Part shown: positions 1 to 8,061 of the stretch, piece after piece
Numbering within the stretch: the first letter of the stretch is position 1
How the letters are laid out: each line of letters opens with the position of its first letter
Position numbers and translations under genes: made by a program
The notes under the pieces: generated by a model
The model's input: the letters and a program-made list of their open reading frames with translations, nothing else
Database searches by the model: none
Told to the model about the DNA's origin: nothing
Source of the DNA: Gemmataceae bacterium
Lineage (GTDB): Bacteria > Planctomycetota > Planctomycetia > Gemmatales > Gemmataceae
NCBI GenBank assembly: GCA_025056835.1
Contig: JANWVS010000033.1
Coordinates: 1 to 10,187, forward strand
Reading direction: 5' to 3'
DNA: 10,187 bases

Positions 1-1113
<1,113 letters not shown>

Positions 1114-1115
1114 CC

Positions 1116-1892
1116 ATGCCGTTGGCCTTCGCACCCGAGAAACTGGACGAGGTGTTGCCGGACCACACTCAGCTGCCGGACCACGACGAGGTCCCGATGA
1201 ACAACTTTCTGGAACCCTGGCAAAGCGCCCTGTTGACCAACACGCTGTTGCCCCGGCTCTACGAGTTGTATCCGGAGGGGGATTTCGCCATCGGCCAGAA
1301 TAGCGGCATTTATTTCGAGCGTACCGATCCGCCGAACCTGGGCTGCCGGGCGCCGGACTGGTTCCTGGTGCTGGAGGTGCCAAAGCTCTTGGGCGGCATC
1401 CTGCGGCGCTCGTACGTCCTGTGGCAGGAATTGACGGCGCCTTTAATCCTCTTGGAATACGCTTCCGACAGCGGCGACGAAGAACGCGACCAGACCCCCA
1501 AGACCGGCAAGTTTTGGATCTACGAGCGCCGCATCCGACCGGCGTATTACGGCATTTTTCTTCACACGGGGGCCAAGCTGGAGATGTATCAACTCGTCGG
1601 AAACCGCTTCGCGGCGCTGACGCCCAACGCGGCCGGCCGTTTTCCGATCGAACCGTTGGGCGTGGAGTTGGGGGTCTGGAAGGGGACGTTTGGACAATAC
1701 GAAACCGACTGGCTGCGTTGGTGGACCAACACGGGGCTGCTGCTTCCCACCGGCGACGAACGGGCCGAACAAGAGCGACAACGCGCCGAACAAGAGCGAC
1801 AACGCGCCGAACAGGAGCGGCGACGCGCCGAGGCCTTGGCGGCGAAGTTGCAGCAGCTGGGTATCGATCCCCAGTCGATCGACCACTGCTAG
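1116..1892 (+). CDS. Uma2-family (DUF820) PD-(D/E)XK nuclease-like protein
   Basis: A 258-residue protein of the Uma2 family, which has a PD-(D/E)XK endonuclease-like fold, is greatly expanded in planctomycetes and cyanobacteria, and has no settled function. Visible marks are APD (D81) and LLEYASD (E114), which fit the acidic pair of the fold. They are followed by the charged stretch EERDQTPKTGKFWIYE (122-137), with K132 as a possible basic partner. The family's usual EVLSPS is here EYASDS, so this is a divergent subgroup and catalysis is uncertain. The tail from about residue 216 is three heptads of RAEQERQ type ending in LAAKLQQLGIDP, a predicted coiled coil that makes the protein longer than the core domain. 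The ATG starts 2 nt after the gltB stop, with GGGAGG at 1101-1106 inside gltB, so translation is probably coupled to gltB. The position between gltB and gltD is unusual and does not by itself indicate a nitrogen role. Confidence 0.88.
   Translation: MPLAFAPEKLDEVLPDHTQLPDHDEVPMNNFLEPWQSALLTNTLLPRLYELYPEGDFAIGQNSGIYFERTDPPNLGCRAPDWFLVLEVPKLLGGILRRSYVLWQELTAPLILLEYASDSGDEERDQTPKTGKFWIYERRIRPAYYGIFLHTGAKLEMYQLVGNRFAALTPNAAGRFPIEPLGVELGVWKGTFGQYETDWLRWWTNTGLLLPTGDERAEQERQRAEQERQRAEQERRRAEALAAKLQQLGIDPQSIDHC
1761..1823 (+). repeat. Three tandem 21-nt units coding coiled-coil heptads
   Basis: Three in-frame 21-nt units (1761-1781, 1782-1802, 1803-1823) encode RAEQERQ, RAEQERQ and RAEQERR. Units 1 and 2 differ at one base; the third differs at a few more. 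A partial fourth unit (RAE) follows. The heptad length suits a coiled coil, and the near-identity at DNA level suggests growth by slippage or unequal exchange. Confidence 0.85.
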
Positions 1893-1909
1893 CTCCGGGC
1901 CGTCTAGTT

Positions 1910-1913
1910 GAGG
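1910..1913 (+). promoter_or_regulatory. Ribosome-binding site fixing the gltD start
   Basis: GAGG lies 6 nt before ATG at 1920. It overlaps the alternative TTG start at 1908, which would add four residues (MRLT) and has no good site of its own, so ATG 1920 is preferred. Confidence 0.65.
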
Positions 1914-1919
1914 CTGACC

Positions 1920-3404
1920 ATGGGCAAACCGACGGGCTTTCTCGATTATCCGCGGGAACTGCCGCGACATCGCATTCCCCTGCAACGCATCAACGACTGG
2001 GACGAGTTCCACGAGCATCAGTCGGACGAGGCTTTGCGCCGACAAGGAGCGCGGTGCATGGATTGCGGCGTGCCGTTCTGCCACACCGGCACGCTGCTGG
2101 AGGGGATGGCTTCCGGCTGTCCCATCAACAATCTTATTCCGGAGTGGAACGATCTGGTTTATCGCGGTCTGTGGCGCGAGGCTCTGGAACGGCTGCACAA
2201 GACCAACAACTTCCCGGAATTCACCGGCCGAGTCTGCCCGGCGCCGTGCGAAGGTTCCTGCGTGTTGGGGATCAGCGAACCTCCGGTGACGATCAAGAAC
2301 ATCGAGTGCTCCATTATCGACAAGGCCTTCGCCGAAGGCTGGGTCCAACCCGAACCGCCCGCCTTCCGCACCGGCAAGAAAGTCGCCGTCGTCGGTTCCG
2401 GCCCGGCAGGTTTGGCGGCCGCGGCGCAACTCAACAAGGCCGGCCACTGGGTCACCGTCTTCGAACGGGCCGATCGCATCGGCGGCTTGCTGATGTACGG
2501 CATCCCCAACATGAAGCTCGATAAGAAAAAGGTCGTCGAACGCCGCATCCAGCTGATGGAAGCGGAAGGGGTGCGCTTCATCACCAACTGCGAGGTCGGC
2601 GTCCATTATCCGGCCGAGAATCTCCTCAAGGATTTCCACGCCGTCATTCTGGCCGGCGGCGCCACCAAGCCGCGCGATCTGCCGGTGCCGGGGCGCGAGT
2701 TGAAAGGCATCCACTTCGCCATGGAATTCCTGCACGCCAATACCAAAAGTCTGCTCGATTCCGGCCATCGCGACGGCAATTTCATCTCGGCCAAGGACAA
2801 GGACGTCGTCGTCATCGGCGGCGGCGACACCGGCACCGACTGCGTCGGCACTGCCCTTCGCCACGGCTGTCGCAGCCTCGTCCAGTTGGAAATTCTGCCC
2901 AAACCGCCGCTGGAGCGCGCGCCCGACAACCCTTGGCCCCAATGGCCGAAGGTCTACAAACTCGATTACGGTCAGGAAGAAGCCGCCGCCCGCTTCGGCA
3001 CCGATCCCCGCACTTACTTGATCAACACCAAGCGTTTCGTCGGCGACGACACCGGCCACGTCAAGGAAGTCCACACCGTCCGCATCGAATGGGTCAAGGA
3101 CAACGGCAAATTGCAAATGCGCGAAATTCCCGGCAGCGACGAGGTCTTTCCCGCGCAACTGGTGTTGCTGGCCATGGGGTTTCTCGGTCCCGAAGATCAA
3201 TTGTTGCAGAAACTCGGCATCGAACGCGATGCACGGAGCAATGTCAAGGCCGAGCTTGGCAAATTTGCGACCAACATCCCCGGCGTCTTTGCGGCCGGAG
3301 ACATGCGCCGCGGCCAAAGTCTGGTCGTCTGGGCCATTCACGAAGGCCGCGGCGCCGCGCGAGAATGCGATCGCTGGCTCATGGGCGAGACCGTGCTGCC
3401 CTAG
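1920..3404 (+). CDS. gltD: Glutamate synthase (NADPH) small subunit
   Basis: The 494-residue small (beta) subunit takes electrons from NADPH through FAD and Fe-S clusters and hands them to GltB for glutamate synthesis. The N-terminal Fe-S domain has cysteines at 46, 49, 54 and 67 and at 106, 110 and 114 (CMDCGVPFC, then CPAPCEGSC). The FAD Rossmann motif is GSGPAG at 159-164, with E182 and then [13 protein letters not shown]. The NADPH motif is [12 protein letters not shown] starting at 296. The C-terminal FAD motif [13 protein letters not shown] lies about 40 residues from the end. Length is normal for the family and all key residues are present. ATG 1920 gives the usual MGKPTGF start and has its own ribosome-binding site. 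It follows the Uma2 gene by 27 nt with no promoter or terminator seen between them, so it is probably co-transcribed with gltB. Stop is TAG at 3402-3404. Confidence 0.98.
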   Translation: MGKPTGFLDYPRELPRHRIPLQRINDWDEFHEHQSDEALRRQGARCMDCGVPFCHTGTLLEGMASGCPINNLIPEWNDLVYRGLWREALERLHKTNNFPEFTGRVCPAPCEGSCVLGISEPPVTIKNIECSIIDKAFAEGWVQPEPPAFRTGKKVAVVGSGPAGLAAAAQLNKAGHWVTVFERADRIGGLLMYGIPNMKLDKKKVVERRIQLMEAEGVRFITNCEVGVHYPAENLLKDFHAVILAGGATKPRDLPVPGRELKGIHFAMEFLHANTKSLLDSGHRDGNFISAKDKDVVVIGGGDTGTDCVGTALRHGCRSLVQLEILPKPPLERAPDNPWPQWPKVYKLDYGQEEAAARFGTDPRTYLINTKRFVGDDTGHVKEVHTVRIEWVKDNGKLQMREIPGSDEVFPAQLVLLAMGFLGPEDQLLQKLGIERDARSNVKAELGKFATNIPGVFAAGDMRRGQSLVVWAIHEGRGAARECDRWLMGETVLP

Positions 3405-3426
3405 CGACCCCGGCGTCGGCCCCGGC

Positions 3427-3458
3427 CGCTGCGGCGCCGCGCTCGTCGCGCCGCGGCG
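3427..3458. terminator. GC-rich hairpin between convergent genes
   Basis: Bases 3427-3437 (CGCTGCGGCGC) pair with 3448-3458 (GCGCCGCGGCG) as an 11-bp stem with one G-U pair and a 10-nt loop. It sits in the 79-nt gap between the ends of gltD and the convergent hydrolase gene. There is no T-run after it on either strand, so it is not a classic intrinsic terminator, but its placement fits 3'-end definition for both genes. A second, shorter stem (GCCGAC at 3462-3467 with GTCGGC at 3475-3480) follows. Confidence 0.4.
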
Positions 3459-3483
3459 AAGGCCGACGGCCGCGGTCGGCGCC

Positions 3484-4272
3484 TCACTTTTTACGGTGTC
3501 GGTCGAAAAAGGCGAAAATCCGTGGGATGTTTTGGAAGGCCACGTCGACGTGGCCGCCGCCTGCGACTTCCACATACTCGAAGGTCATGTTGAGCCGCTT
3601 CATCTCCTCGGCCCAGCGGCGTACGCCCGCCACGGGAACGAGGTTGTCCTGGTCCCCTTGGATGAGCAGAACCGGTATGTGCTTGATCTTGGCAACGTCC
3701 GTGGCGGGACGAACACTGGCGGGCGCGATCGGCGCGATCGCCGCCCAAAGGTCGGGGTATTTGATGGCGAAGTGCCAAGTGCCCCCGCCGCCCATCGAAT
3801 GGCCCATCAGGTAAAGCCGCTGCGGGTCGATGTTGAACTCTTTCTTGACGATGGCGAGAACGTTGAGCACGTCTTTTTCACTTAATTCGGCGAGGTTCTC
3901 CGGATCGCCCTTGGTCGGCTTGACCAGGGGACGGGCGCCGTACCACCCGCGGGTGTTGTAGCCCATCGGCGCCACGACGATGAAACCATACTTCTCCGCC
4001 TCGTCGGTGAGCTTCGGGTAACGCATCATCATCTGCGGCGTCGCCAGCAGGCCGTGCAGGGCGACGACCAGCGGCGTTCTGGTCGCCGGGTCGTACCGCG
4101 AAGGCACGAACAGGGCGTATTCCATTTTCTTGCCGGCCTCTTTGAAGTCGTAATACCGTGTCTGGATGCGCGCCGACGTGGGTTGGTTCTTTTCTTGCGC
4201 CCGCAGCGGCGCCAGCAAACCGCAAACACCGCCGAACAACACCAACAGCAAACGACCATCGCGACACGACAT
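3484..4272 (-). CDS. Exported alpha/beta-hydrolase (esterase/peptidase type)
   Basis: A 262-residue serine hydrolase with a signal peptide (hydrophobic 8-22, cleavage plausible after LRA at 25), so it acts outside the cytoplasmic membrane. The oxyanion strand is VVALHG (69-74). The nucleophile elbow is GHSMGG (157-162), with S159 as nucleophile. Asp is likely D209 in GDQDNLVP and His is H241 in GGGH. The compact single domain resembles secreted polyhydroxybutyrate depolymerase/feruloyl-esterase-like and 'predicted peptidase' proteins; the substrate cannot be told from sequence. The frame stays open upstream to 4488, but ATG 4272 has GGAGG 7 nt before it and puts the signal peptide at the N-terminus, so it is chosen. 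It stands alone: gltD converges on its 3' end and the dehydrogenase at 4510 is divergent. Stop is TGA. Confidence 0.86.
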   Translation of the reverse strand: MSCRDGRLLLVLFGGVCGLLAPLRAQEKNQPTSARIQTRYYDFKEAGKKMEYALFVPSRYDPATRTPLVVALHGLLATPQMMMRYPKLTDEAEKYGFIVVAPMGYNTRGWYGARPLVKPTKGDPENLAELSEKDVLNVLAIVKKEFNIDPQRLYLMGHSMGGGGTWHFAIKYPDLWAAIAPIAPASVRPATDVAKIKHIPVLLIQGDQDNLVPVAGVRRWAEEMKRLNMTFEYVEVAGGGHVDVAFQNIPRIFAFFDRHRKK

Positions 4273-4279
4273 GACCCAA

Positions 4280-4284
4280 CCTCC
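4280..4284 (-). promoter_or_regulatory. Ribosome-binding site fixing the hydrolase start
   Basis: GGAGG on the minus strand, 7 nt before ATG at 4272. It supports the shorter start over the 72-residue upstream extension. Confidence 0.7.
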
Positions 4285-4335
4285 AGCAACCGGGGGAGAT
4301 GAGGTACCACGATCCGTGGACGGCGCTATGGAGAG

Positions 4336-4341
4336 ATTATA
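4336..4341 (-). promoter_or_regulatory. Candidate -10 box for the hydrolase gene
   Basis: A perfect TATAAT on the minus strand (ATTATA on plus) in otherwise GC-rich spacer, about 64 nt before the hydrolase ATG. The matching -35 position holds only a weak GCGACT (4359-4364, 17-nt spacing). Predicted transcription start is near 4329, leaving a leader of roughly 57 nt. Confidence 0.42.
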
Positions 4342-4509
4342 GCGCGCGGTCCCAGGGCAGTCGCCCGGACGCCGACAGCGGCCTGGGCCGAAGACGCCGA
4401 CGGCCCTGCTGTTGAGAAAACCACGCGGCTTCGTCTTTCCAAGGAGGCGCCGGCTGCCTAACATAGAACGGTGACGGACAATTGACATCTTCGACGGAAA
4501 CAGGGCATT

Positions 4510-5208
4510 GTGGCACGCGCTCAGCCGAAACTGATTGTCGTGACGGGAGTGACGCGCGGGCTCGGTCTAGCGCTGGCGGAAAAGTTCATCGAACTGGGTC
4601 ATACCGTCTTGGGATGCGGCCGGTCGCGCGATATTGTTGAGCATCTGCGGCGCACCTACCGGCCCCCCCACGATTTCGCGGCGGTCGACGTGGCCTTGGA
4701 AAATCAGGTGGAGCCATGGGCGGCGCGGCTGTTGTCGACGCACGGCGCACCGGACCTGGTGATCAATAACGCCGCGATCATCAATCGCAGCGCCCCGTTG
4801 TGGCAAGTGCCGTCGGAGGAATTCGAACGAGTCATCGACATCAACATCAAGGGCGTGGCCAATGTGATCCGTCATTTCGTGCCGGCGATGTTGGCCCGAA
4901 AATCGGGCGTAGTGGTCAACTTCAGCTCTGGTTGGGGGCGGTCGGTGGCGGCCGACGTGGCGCCGTACTGTGCCAGCAAATGGGCCGTCGAAGGTTTGAC
5001 ACGGGCCTTGGCCGAGGAACTGCCGCGCGGCATGGCTGCCATCCCCCTCGACCCCGGCATCATCGACACCGATATGCTCCGCAGTTGCTTCGGCGGCAGC
5101 GCCAGCCGTTATCCCTCTCCGAAAAAGTGGGCCGAAAAAGCCGCCCCCATGATCCTCGCCTTCAACTCCCGCGACAACGGCAAACCCTTGTCGGTCGGCA
5201 AGGTGTGA
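4510..5208 (+). CDS. Short-chain dehydrogenase/reductase (SDR)
   Basis: A 232-residue classical SDR, an NAD(P)(H)-dependent oxidoreductase of the cytoplasm. The cofactor motif TGVTRGLG is at 12-19, followed by CGRS (36-39), whose Arg suggests NADP(H). Then come D60, NNAA at 86-89, N112, S140, and the catalytic YCASK (Y153, K157). S140 to Y153 has the normal 13-residue spacing, so the N-S-Y-K tetrad is complete. DPGIIDTDM (181-189) is the usual PG loop. The C-terminus is compact, giving no clue to the substrate. The start is GTG: an in-frame TGA at 4483 excludes longer forms, and no ATG precedes the cofactor motif. Only a weak AGGG (4502-4505) serves as ribosome-binding site. It is a single-gene unit, divergent from the hydrolase and convergent with the epimerase-family gene. 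Confidence 0.87.
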   Translation: MARAQPKLIVVTGVTRGLGLALAEKFIELGHTVLGCGRSRDIVEHLRRTYRPPHDFAAVDVALENQVEPWAARLLSTHGAPDLVINNAAIINRSAPLWQVPSEEFERVIDINIKGVANVIRHFVPAMLARKSGVVVNFSSGWGRSVAADVAPYCASKWAVEGLTRALAEELPRGMAAIPLDPGIIDTDMLRSCFGGSASRYPSPKKWAEKAAPMILAFNSRDNGKPLSVGKV

Positions 5209-5300
5209 GGCCCACCGACGACCGGCGGACTCTGCGGCCCGACGACGGCTCGGCTTCCCGGTCGCCCACCCAGGGAGTTGCCGGCGGCCCAGGTTGGACG

Positions 5301-5335
5301 TTCCCTGCGGCCGGAGCTTCAGATTCCCTGCGGCC
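5301..5335. repeat. 12-nt direct repeat at the end of the epimerase-family gene
   Basis: TTCCCTGCGGCC occurs at 5301-5312 and again at 5324-5335, 23 nt apart. The second copy codes the last residues (WPQGI) of the minus-strand gene and the first lies just past its stop, as if a short duplication had occurred at the 3' end. Confidence 0.5.
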
Positions 5336-6053
5336 ATTGGTCCTGGGGCAGGTAACCCAGCAGACGGCGCGCGGGTTCGAGGTCGTAGCGCTGCCAATGC
5401 ACCGGCCGGCTCGTGGCATAAACGATCTGAAAGCCCAACGGTCCGTCGGCTTCGACGGCGCACGCGAAAAACCGTCCGGCGTCGCCCGGGCTGAGATAGA
5501 CGTCTTGTGCCCAGTCGAGTTGGCGCATTTCCGCCGCCTGCTCCGGCGTCCGCGGGCACCAACCCAGCCGCACGGCGACGACGTCCATGCCGAATTTTTC
5601 CGCAAAGGCCCGGCCCGCGCCTTCCAGAAAGAGCTTGGCGGCGGCGTACCAGTAGCGCGGCGTCGGCGCTGCGTCGACCCCCAGCGGCGCACCGCGGCGC
5701 AGTCGATCGTACCAAACGACTTGGCCGCTGCTCGCCAGAATCAGGCGGCGGACCCCGGCGGCTTGGGCAGCCTCCAAGACGTGGTAGACGCCGATGATGT
5801 TGTTGGGAACGATGCACTTGAGAAAATCGTCGTCGTCCGGCGTGGCGGCCAGGTGGATGAGGGTCGACGCCCCGGCCATGGCCCGGGCCACGGCCGCCGG
5901 ATCGGTGAGGGTGCCGACGACCATGTCGGCGACCTGAGGAGTCGGCGTCAAGTCGAAGCCGCGCATCGGGTGGCCGCGGCGTCGAAGTTCCTGGACCACC
6001 GCGCGGCCGATGCGTCCGCTGGAACCGGTGACGAGAATCAGCCCTGGGGTCAT
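5319..6053 (-). CDS. NAD-dependent epimerase/dehydratase-family enzyme, uronate dehydrogenase-like
   Basis: A 244-residue extended-SDR-type protein. The Rossmann motif is TGSSGRIG (9-16), and the acidic D34 after the second strand favours NAD over NADP. HLAAT (67-71) and ASSG (107-110) follow, then the catalytic Y136/K140 in YAAAK. The short length and features such as NNIIGVYHVLEAA (84-96), VRLGWCPRTP (161-170) and LLGYLPQD (231-238) resemble bacterial uronate dehydrogenases and related sugar dehydrogenases more than longer nucleotide-sugar epimerases. There is no signal peptide, so it is cytoplasmic. It is the second gene of a minus-strand pair: the SMP-30 gene stops 10 nt upstream, and the GAGG ribosome-binding site overlaps that stop. 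The frame is open further upstream to 6152, but that region codes SMP-30. The substrate is inferred, not shown; a generic sugar-nucleotide or sugar dehydrogenase is the alternative. Confidence 0.85.
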   Translation of the reverse strand: MTPGLILVTGSSGRIGRAVVQELRRRGHPMRGFDLTPTPQVADMVVGTLTDPAAVARAMAGASTLIHLAATPDDDDFLKCIVPNNIIGVYHVLEAAQAAGVRRLILASSGQVVWYDRLRRGAPLGVDAAPTPRYWYAAAKLFLEGAGRAFAEKFGMDVVAVRLGWCPRTPEQAAEMRQLDWAQDVYLSPGDAGRFFACAVEADGPLGFQIVYATSRPVHWQRYDLEPARRLLGYLPQDQWPQGI

Positions 6054-6061
6054 GGCGTCGA

Positions 6062-6065
6062 CCTC
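6062..6065 (-). promoter_or_regulatory. Ribosome-binding site overlapping the SMP-30 stop
   Basis: GAGG on the minus strand, 8 nt before ATG 6053. It overlaps the TGA (6064-6066) of the upstream gene, so the two are likely translated in a coupled way. It fixes the epimerase-family start. Confidence 0.6.
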
Positions 6066-7107
6066 ACGGCCCCGGCGCGGAGAGTGCCGGATAGACGGCG
6101 TAGCCCGAGACATTGGTCGGGACACGATAGATCGTCTTGCCGGCTGTGACATAAAGGGTCTTGAGCTGCGGTCCGCCGAAGCAGAGGTTGGTAATCAGGT
6201 TTTCGGGAATCGGGATGCGACCGAGGAGTTCGCCGCGCGGCGCGATGACGTAGACGCCCGGCGGGGCGTCGAGCGTCTCGCCGGGACCGCGTTGGACGGA
6301 GATGCCGGCGGCGACCCAAAGATTGCCGCGGACGTCGAGCTTCAGGCCGTCGCCGCCCCGGGCCTTGCCGAAATCGAAAACCAGCCGGCGGTCGGCCAGC
6401 GAACCGTCGTCGCGCACGGCGAAGGCCCAGATCTTGCGGTTGCCGCCGGGCTTTGGGTGGCTGTCGACGACGTAAAGCGTCTTGGCGTCGGGCGTGATGG
6501 CGATGCCGTTGGGGCGATCGACCTCTTTTTGCGTCAGGACGCGCGTCACTTGGCCGTCGGGGTCGATGCGATAAACGCCTTCGACGTCCATCTCCAGGTC
6601 GCTGCGGTCGGGCGAGTAGCGCGGGTCGGTGAACCAGATGCGGCCGTGGCGGTCGACGCAGAGGTCGTTGGGGCTGTTGTAACGCTTGCCTTGATAGTTG
6701 TCGGTCAGGACGGTCACTTCGCCGGTGGCCAGGTCGGTGCGGACGATACGGCGGCGGCCTTTGCCTTGTTCGCCGCCTTCGCAGCTGATGAGCCGGCCTT
6801 GGGCGTCGAAGGCGTTGCCGTTGGTCCGGCCGCTGTCGGCCCGAAAGACGGTTACGGTCCCCTTGGTGTCGAGTTTCAGGATACGATTGCCGGCAATGTC
6901 GCTGAAGTAGACGTTGCCGGCGGCGTCGGCGGCAGGGCCTTCGAGGAACGCCACCGTGGCCTCGACGACCGCAACGGTGTCCGGCGGAACGAGGTTCTTG
7001 GGCAGAGGCGTGTCGGCGAATTGGGCTGCGGCGGAACGGGGCAGCCCGCCGAGCAGGCCGGTGGTGAGCAACGACACGAGCAGCGGACGCACAGTAAGCA
7101 TGGCCAT
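6064..7107 (-). CDS. Exported SMP-30/gluconolactonase-like beta-propeller protein
   Basis: A 347-residue six-bladed-propeller enzyme of the SMP-30/gluconolactonase/LRE family, metal-dependent hydrolases of sugar lactones. In this numbering (M1 at 7107) the expected metal ligands are present: E56 in LEGP, N147 in NSPND, and D215 in VVDS. RPNG (N200) and GGDGLKLD, a gluconolactonase-type segment, are also present. The N-terminus is a clear signal peptide (hydrophobic run, then SAAA and Q), so the protein is exported, unlike many cytoplasmic lactonases. ATG 7107 is preferred because GGAG lies 9 nt upstream; ATG 7122 would add MEFFA with its GAGG touching the start codon, and ATG 7101 is also possible. 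It leads a two-gene unit with the dehydrogenase that begins 10 nt after its stop. The substrate lactone is unknown. Confidence 0.9.
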   Translation of the reverse strand: MAMLTVRPLLVSLLTTGLLGGLPRSAAAQFADTPLPKNLVPPDTVAVVEATVAFLEGPAADAAGNVYFSDIAGNRILKLDTKGTVTVFRADSGRTNGNAFDAQGRLISCEGGEQGKGRRRIVRTDLATGEVTVLTDNYQGKRYNSPNDLCVDRHGRIWFTDPRYSPDRSDLEMDVEGVYRIDPDGQVTRVLTQKEVDRPNGIAITPDAKTLYVVDSHPKPGGNRKIWAFAVRDDGSLADRRLVFDFGKARGGDGLKLDVRGNLWVAAGISVQRGPGETLDAPPGVYVIAPRGELLGRIPIPENLITNLCFGGPQLKTLYVTAGKTIYRVPTNVSGYAVYPALSAPGP

Positions 7108-7116
7108 GGCAAAAAA

Positions 7117-7120
7117 CTCC
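7117..7120 (-). promoter_or_regulatory. Ribosome-binding site choosing the SMP-30 start
   Basis: GGAG on the minus strand, 9 nt before ATG 7107. The longer start at 7122 overlaps this site and has GAGG with no spacer. Confidence 0.5.
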
Positions 7121-7144
7121 ATCCTCGCGCAGCGCGATGGGGAT

Positions 7145-7174
7145 ATGATAGCGTCGGTGAGCGGGCCGATCCAA
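7145..7174 (-). promoter_or_regulatory. Weak candidate promoter for the SMP-30/dehydrogenase pair
   Basis: On the minus strand TTGGAT (7169-7174) and TATCAT (7145-7150) are separated by 18 nt. The -10 matches consensus at five of six positions, the -35 at three. It lies 23 to 38 nt before the possible starts. The plus strand of the same spot reads TATGAT (7144-7149), which could instead serve the divergent TPR gene. Confidence 0.28.
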
Positions 7175-7203
7175 GTTTGTCATGGATTCGTTGTCGCCGC
7201 GCC

Positions 7204-7210
7204 GTGGAGG
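7204..7210 (+). promoter_or_regulatory. Ribosome-binding site fixing the TPR gene start
   Basis: GTGGAGG, 5 nt before ATG 7216. It settles the start in a frame that is open for more than 1 kb upstream through antisense sequence of the SMP-30 gene. Confidence 0.7.
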
Positions 7211-7215
7211 CCATC

Positions 7216-7959
7216 ATGCGTTGCCTTGTCACCCTGACCCTTGTTGTGGTGCTCCCGGCCGTGGCAGCCGGGCAAACCGCAGAAGAATTGGCGAAACAAC
7301 TCCAGGCCGCGACCCGCGCCGGGAACTGGAACGAAGCCGCCGAGGCCCTCACGCGGCTGATCGAGTTGAACCCCAAAGACGCTCCGCTGTACCACGCCCT
7401 CGGCTGTATCGAATTCCGGCGGCTGCGGTTTGCAGCGTCGGTGGCCGCGTTTGACAAATACATCGAGCTTCGGCCGGAGGCCCAAGTCACCCATTGGCAA
7501 CGCGGGATCTCGCACTACTTTGCCGGCCAGTGGGACCGCGGCATCGCCCAGTTCGAGGGGTATCAAAGCTACGACCGCAACGACGTCGAAAACGCCGTCT
7601 GGCGCTTCCTGTGCATGGCGCGACGCGACGGATTGGCCAAGGCCCGCAAAGAACTTTTGCCGGTCGGCGAGGACAAACGTGTGCCGATGCGCCAGATCTA
7701 CGATCTCTTTGCCGGCAAGCTGAAGCCGGACGACGTCCTCGCAGCGGCCCGAACCGGCGAGCCGACCAAGGACGAACTCAATCGGCGCCTGTTCTACGCC
7801 CACTTGTATGTCGGCATCTATCTCGATCTGGAAGGGGACAAGGAAGCCGCCTTGACCCACTTGCGCAAGGCCGCCGAAGAACATCGCATCAACCACTATA
7901 TGTGGGACGTGGGCCGGGTCTACTGCGACGTCCTGCGTCGGCAGCTGCCGAGACCGTGA
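7216..7959 (+). CDS. Exported TPR protein, NlpI-like layout
   Basis: A 247-residue tetratricopeptide-repeat protein. Residues 4-18 are hydrophobic and end in AVAAG, a Sec signal peptide. Cys3 is too close to the start to be a lipobox, so it looks soluble in the periplasm rather than a lipoprotein. TPR units are visible at about 21-54 (AGNWNEAAEALTRLIELNP), 55-88 (FAASVAAFDKYIELRP) and 89-122 (HWQRGISHYFAGQWDRGIAQF), with another near 192-225 (YAHLYVGIYLDLEGDKEAAL). The repeats are split by a region containing IYDLFAGKLKPDDVL. This order, including the 'RGI.HYFAG' repeat and the final 'HYMWDVGRVYCDVL', resembles enterobacterial NlpI, an adaptor for murein hydrolases, but the match is structural and the lipid anchor is absent. 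It is divergent from the SMP-30 pair; TGA ends at 7959. The partner is unknown. Confidence 0.86.
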   Translation: MRCLVTLTLVVVLPAVAAGQTAEELAKQLQAATRAGNWNEAAEALTRLIELNPKDAPLYHALGCIEFRRLRFAASVAAFDKYIELRPEAQVTHWQRGISHYFAGQWDRGIAQFEGYQSYDRNDVENAVWRFLCMARRDGLAKARKELLPVGEDKRVPMRQIYDLFAGKLKPDDVLAAARTGEPTKDELNRRLFYAHLYVGIYLDLEGDKEAALTHLRKAAEEHRINHYMWDVGRVYCDVLRRQLPRP

Positions 7960-8061
7960 CAAGTTTTGTCCCCCGCCGCAGCGCGTTTGATCCGTGCTTT
8001 TCCGGTCGCGGACACACCGCTCGCGCCGCCGGAGGCCTCGTCGAATCTGGAATTACGCCAA

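Noticed and set aside
1116..1892. Uma2 gene as a restriction or defence nuclease system.
   Set aside because: There is no methylase, antitoxin or other defence partner nearby, and the flanking genes are core metabolism.
1443..3575. A 710-codon open frame on the minus strand.
   Set aside because: It lies antisense to the Uma2 gene and gltD, both of which have clear motifs. Its protein shows low-complexity Asp/Ala/Val-rich sequence typical of antisense frames in GC-rich genes.
4441..4447. AAGGAGG, a perfect ribosome-binding sequence on the plus strand.
   Set aside because: No ATG, GTG or TTG lies at a usable distance, and the nearest GTG (4471) opens a frame of only four codons.
4482..4487. 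A perfect TTGACA just before the SDR gene.
   Set aside because: The only -10 at suitable spacing (CATTGT at 4506-4511) is poor and overlaps the GTG start, so a transcript would begin after the start codon.
4273..4488. A 72-residue N-terminal extension of the minus-strand hydrolase.
   Set aside because: It would bury the signal peptide, contains the TATAAT-like promoter, and the inner start has a strong ribosome-binding site.
6054..6152. A 33-residue extension of the epimerase-family protein.
   Set aside because: It overlaps the coding end of the SMP-30 gene and precedes a good ribosome-binding site and the normal Rossmann start.
6010..7215. An open plus-strand frame running into the TPR gene, which would give a 649-residue protein.
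   Set aside because: The upstream part is antisense to the SMP-30 gene and has no domain. The TPR part has its own GTGGAGG site and signal peptide at 7216.
7958..7970. GACAA/TTGTC hairpin at the TPR stop codon as a terminator.
   Set aside because: The stem is only 5 bp with a 3-nt loop and no proper T-run; too weak to call.
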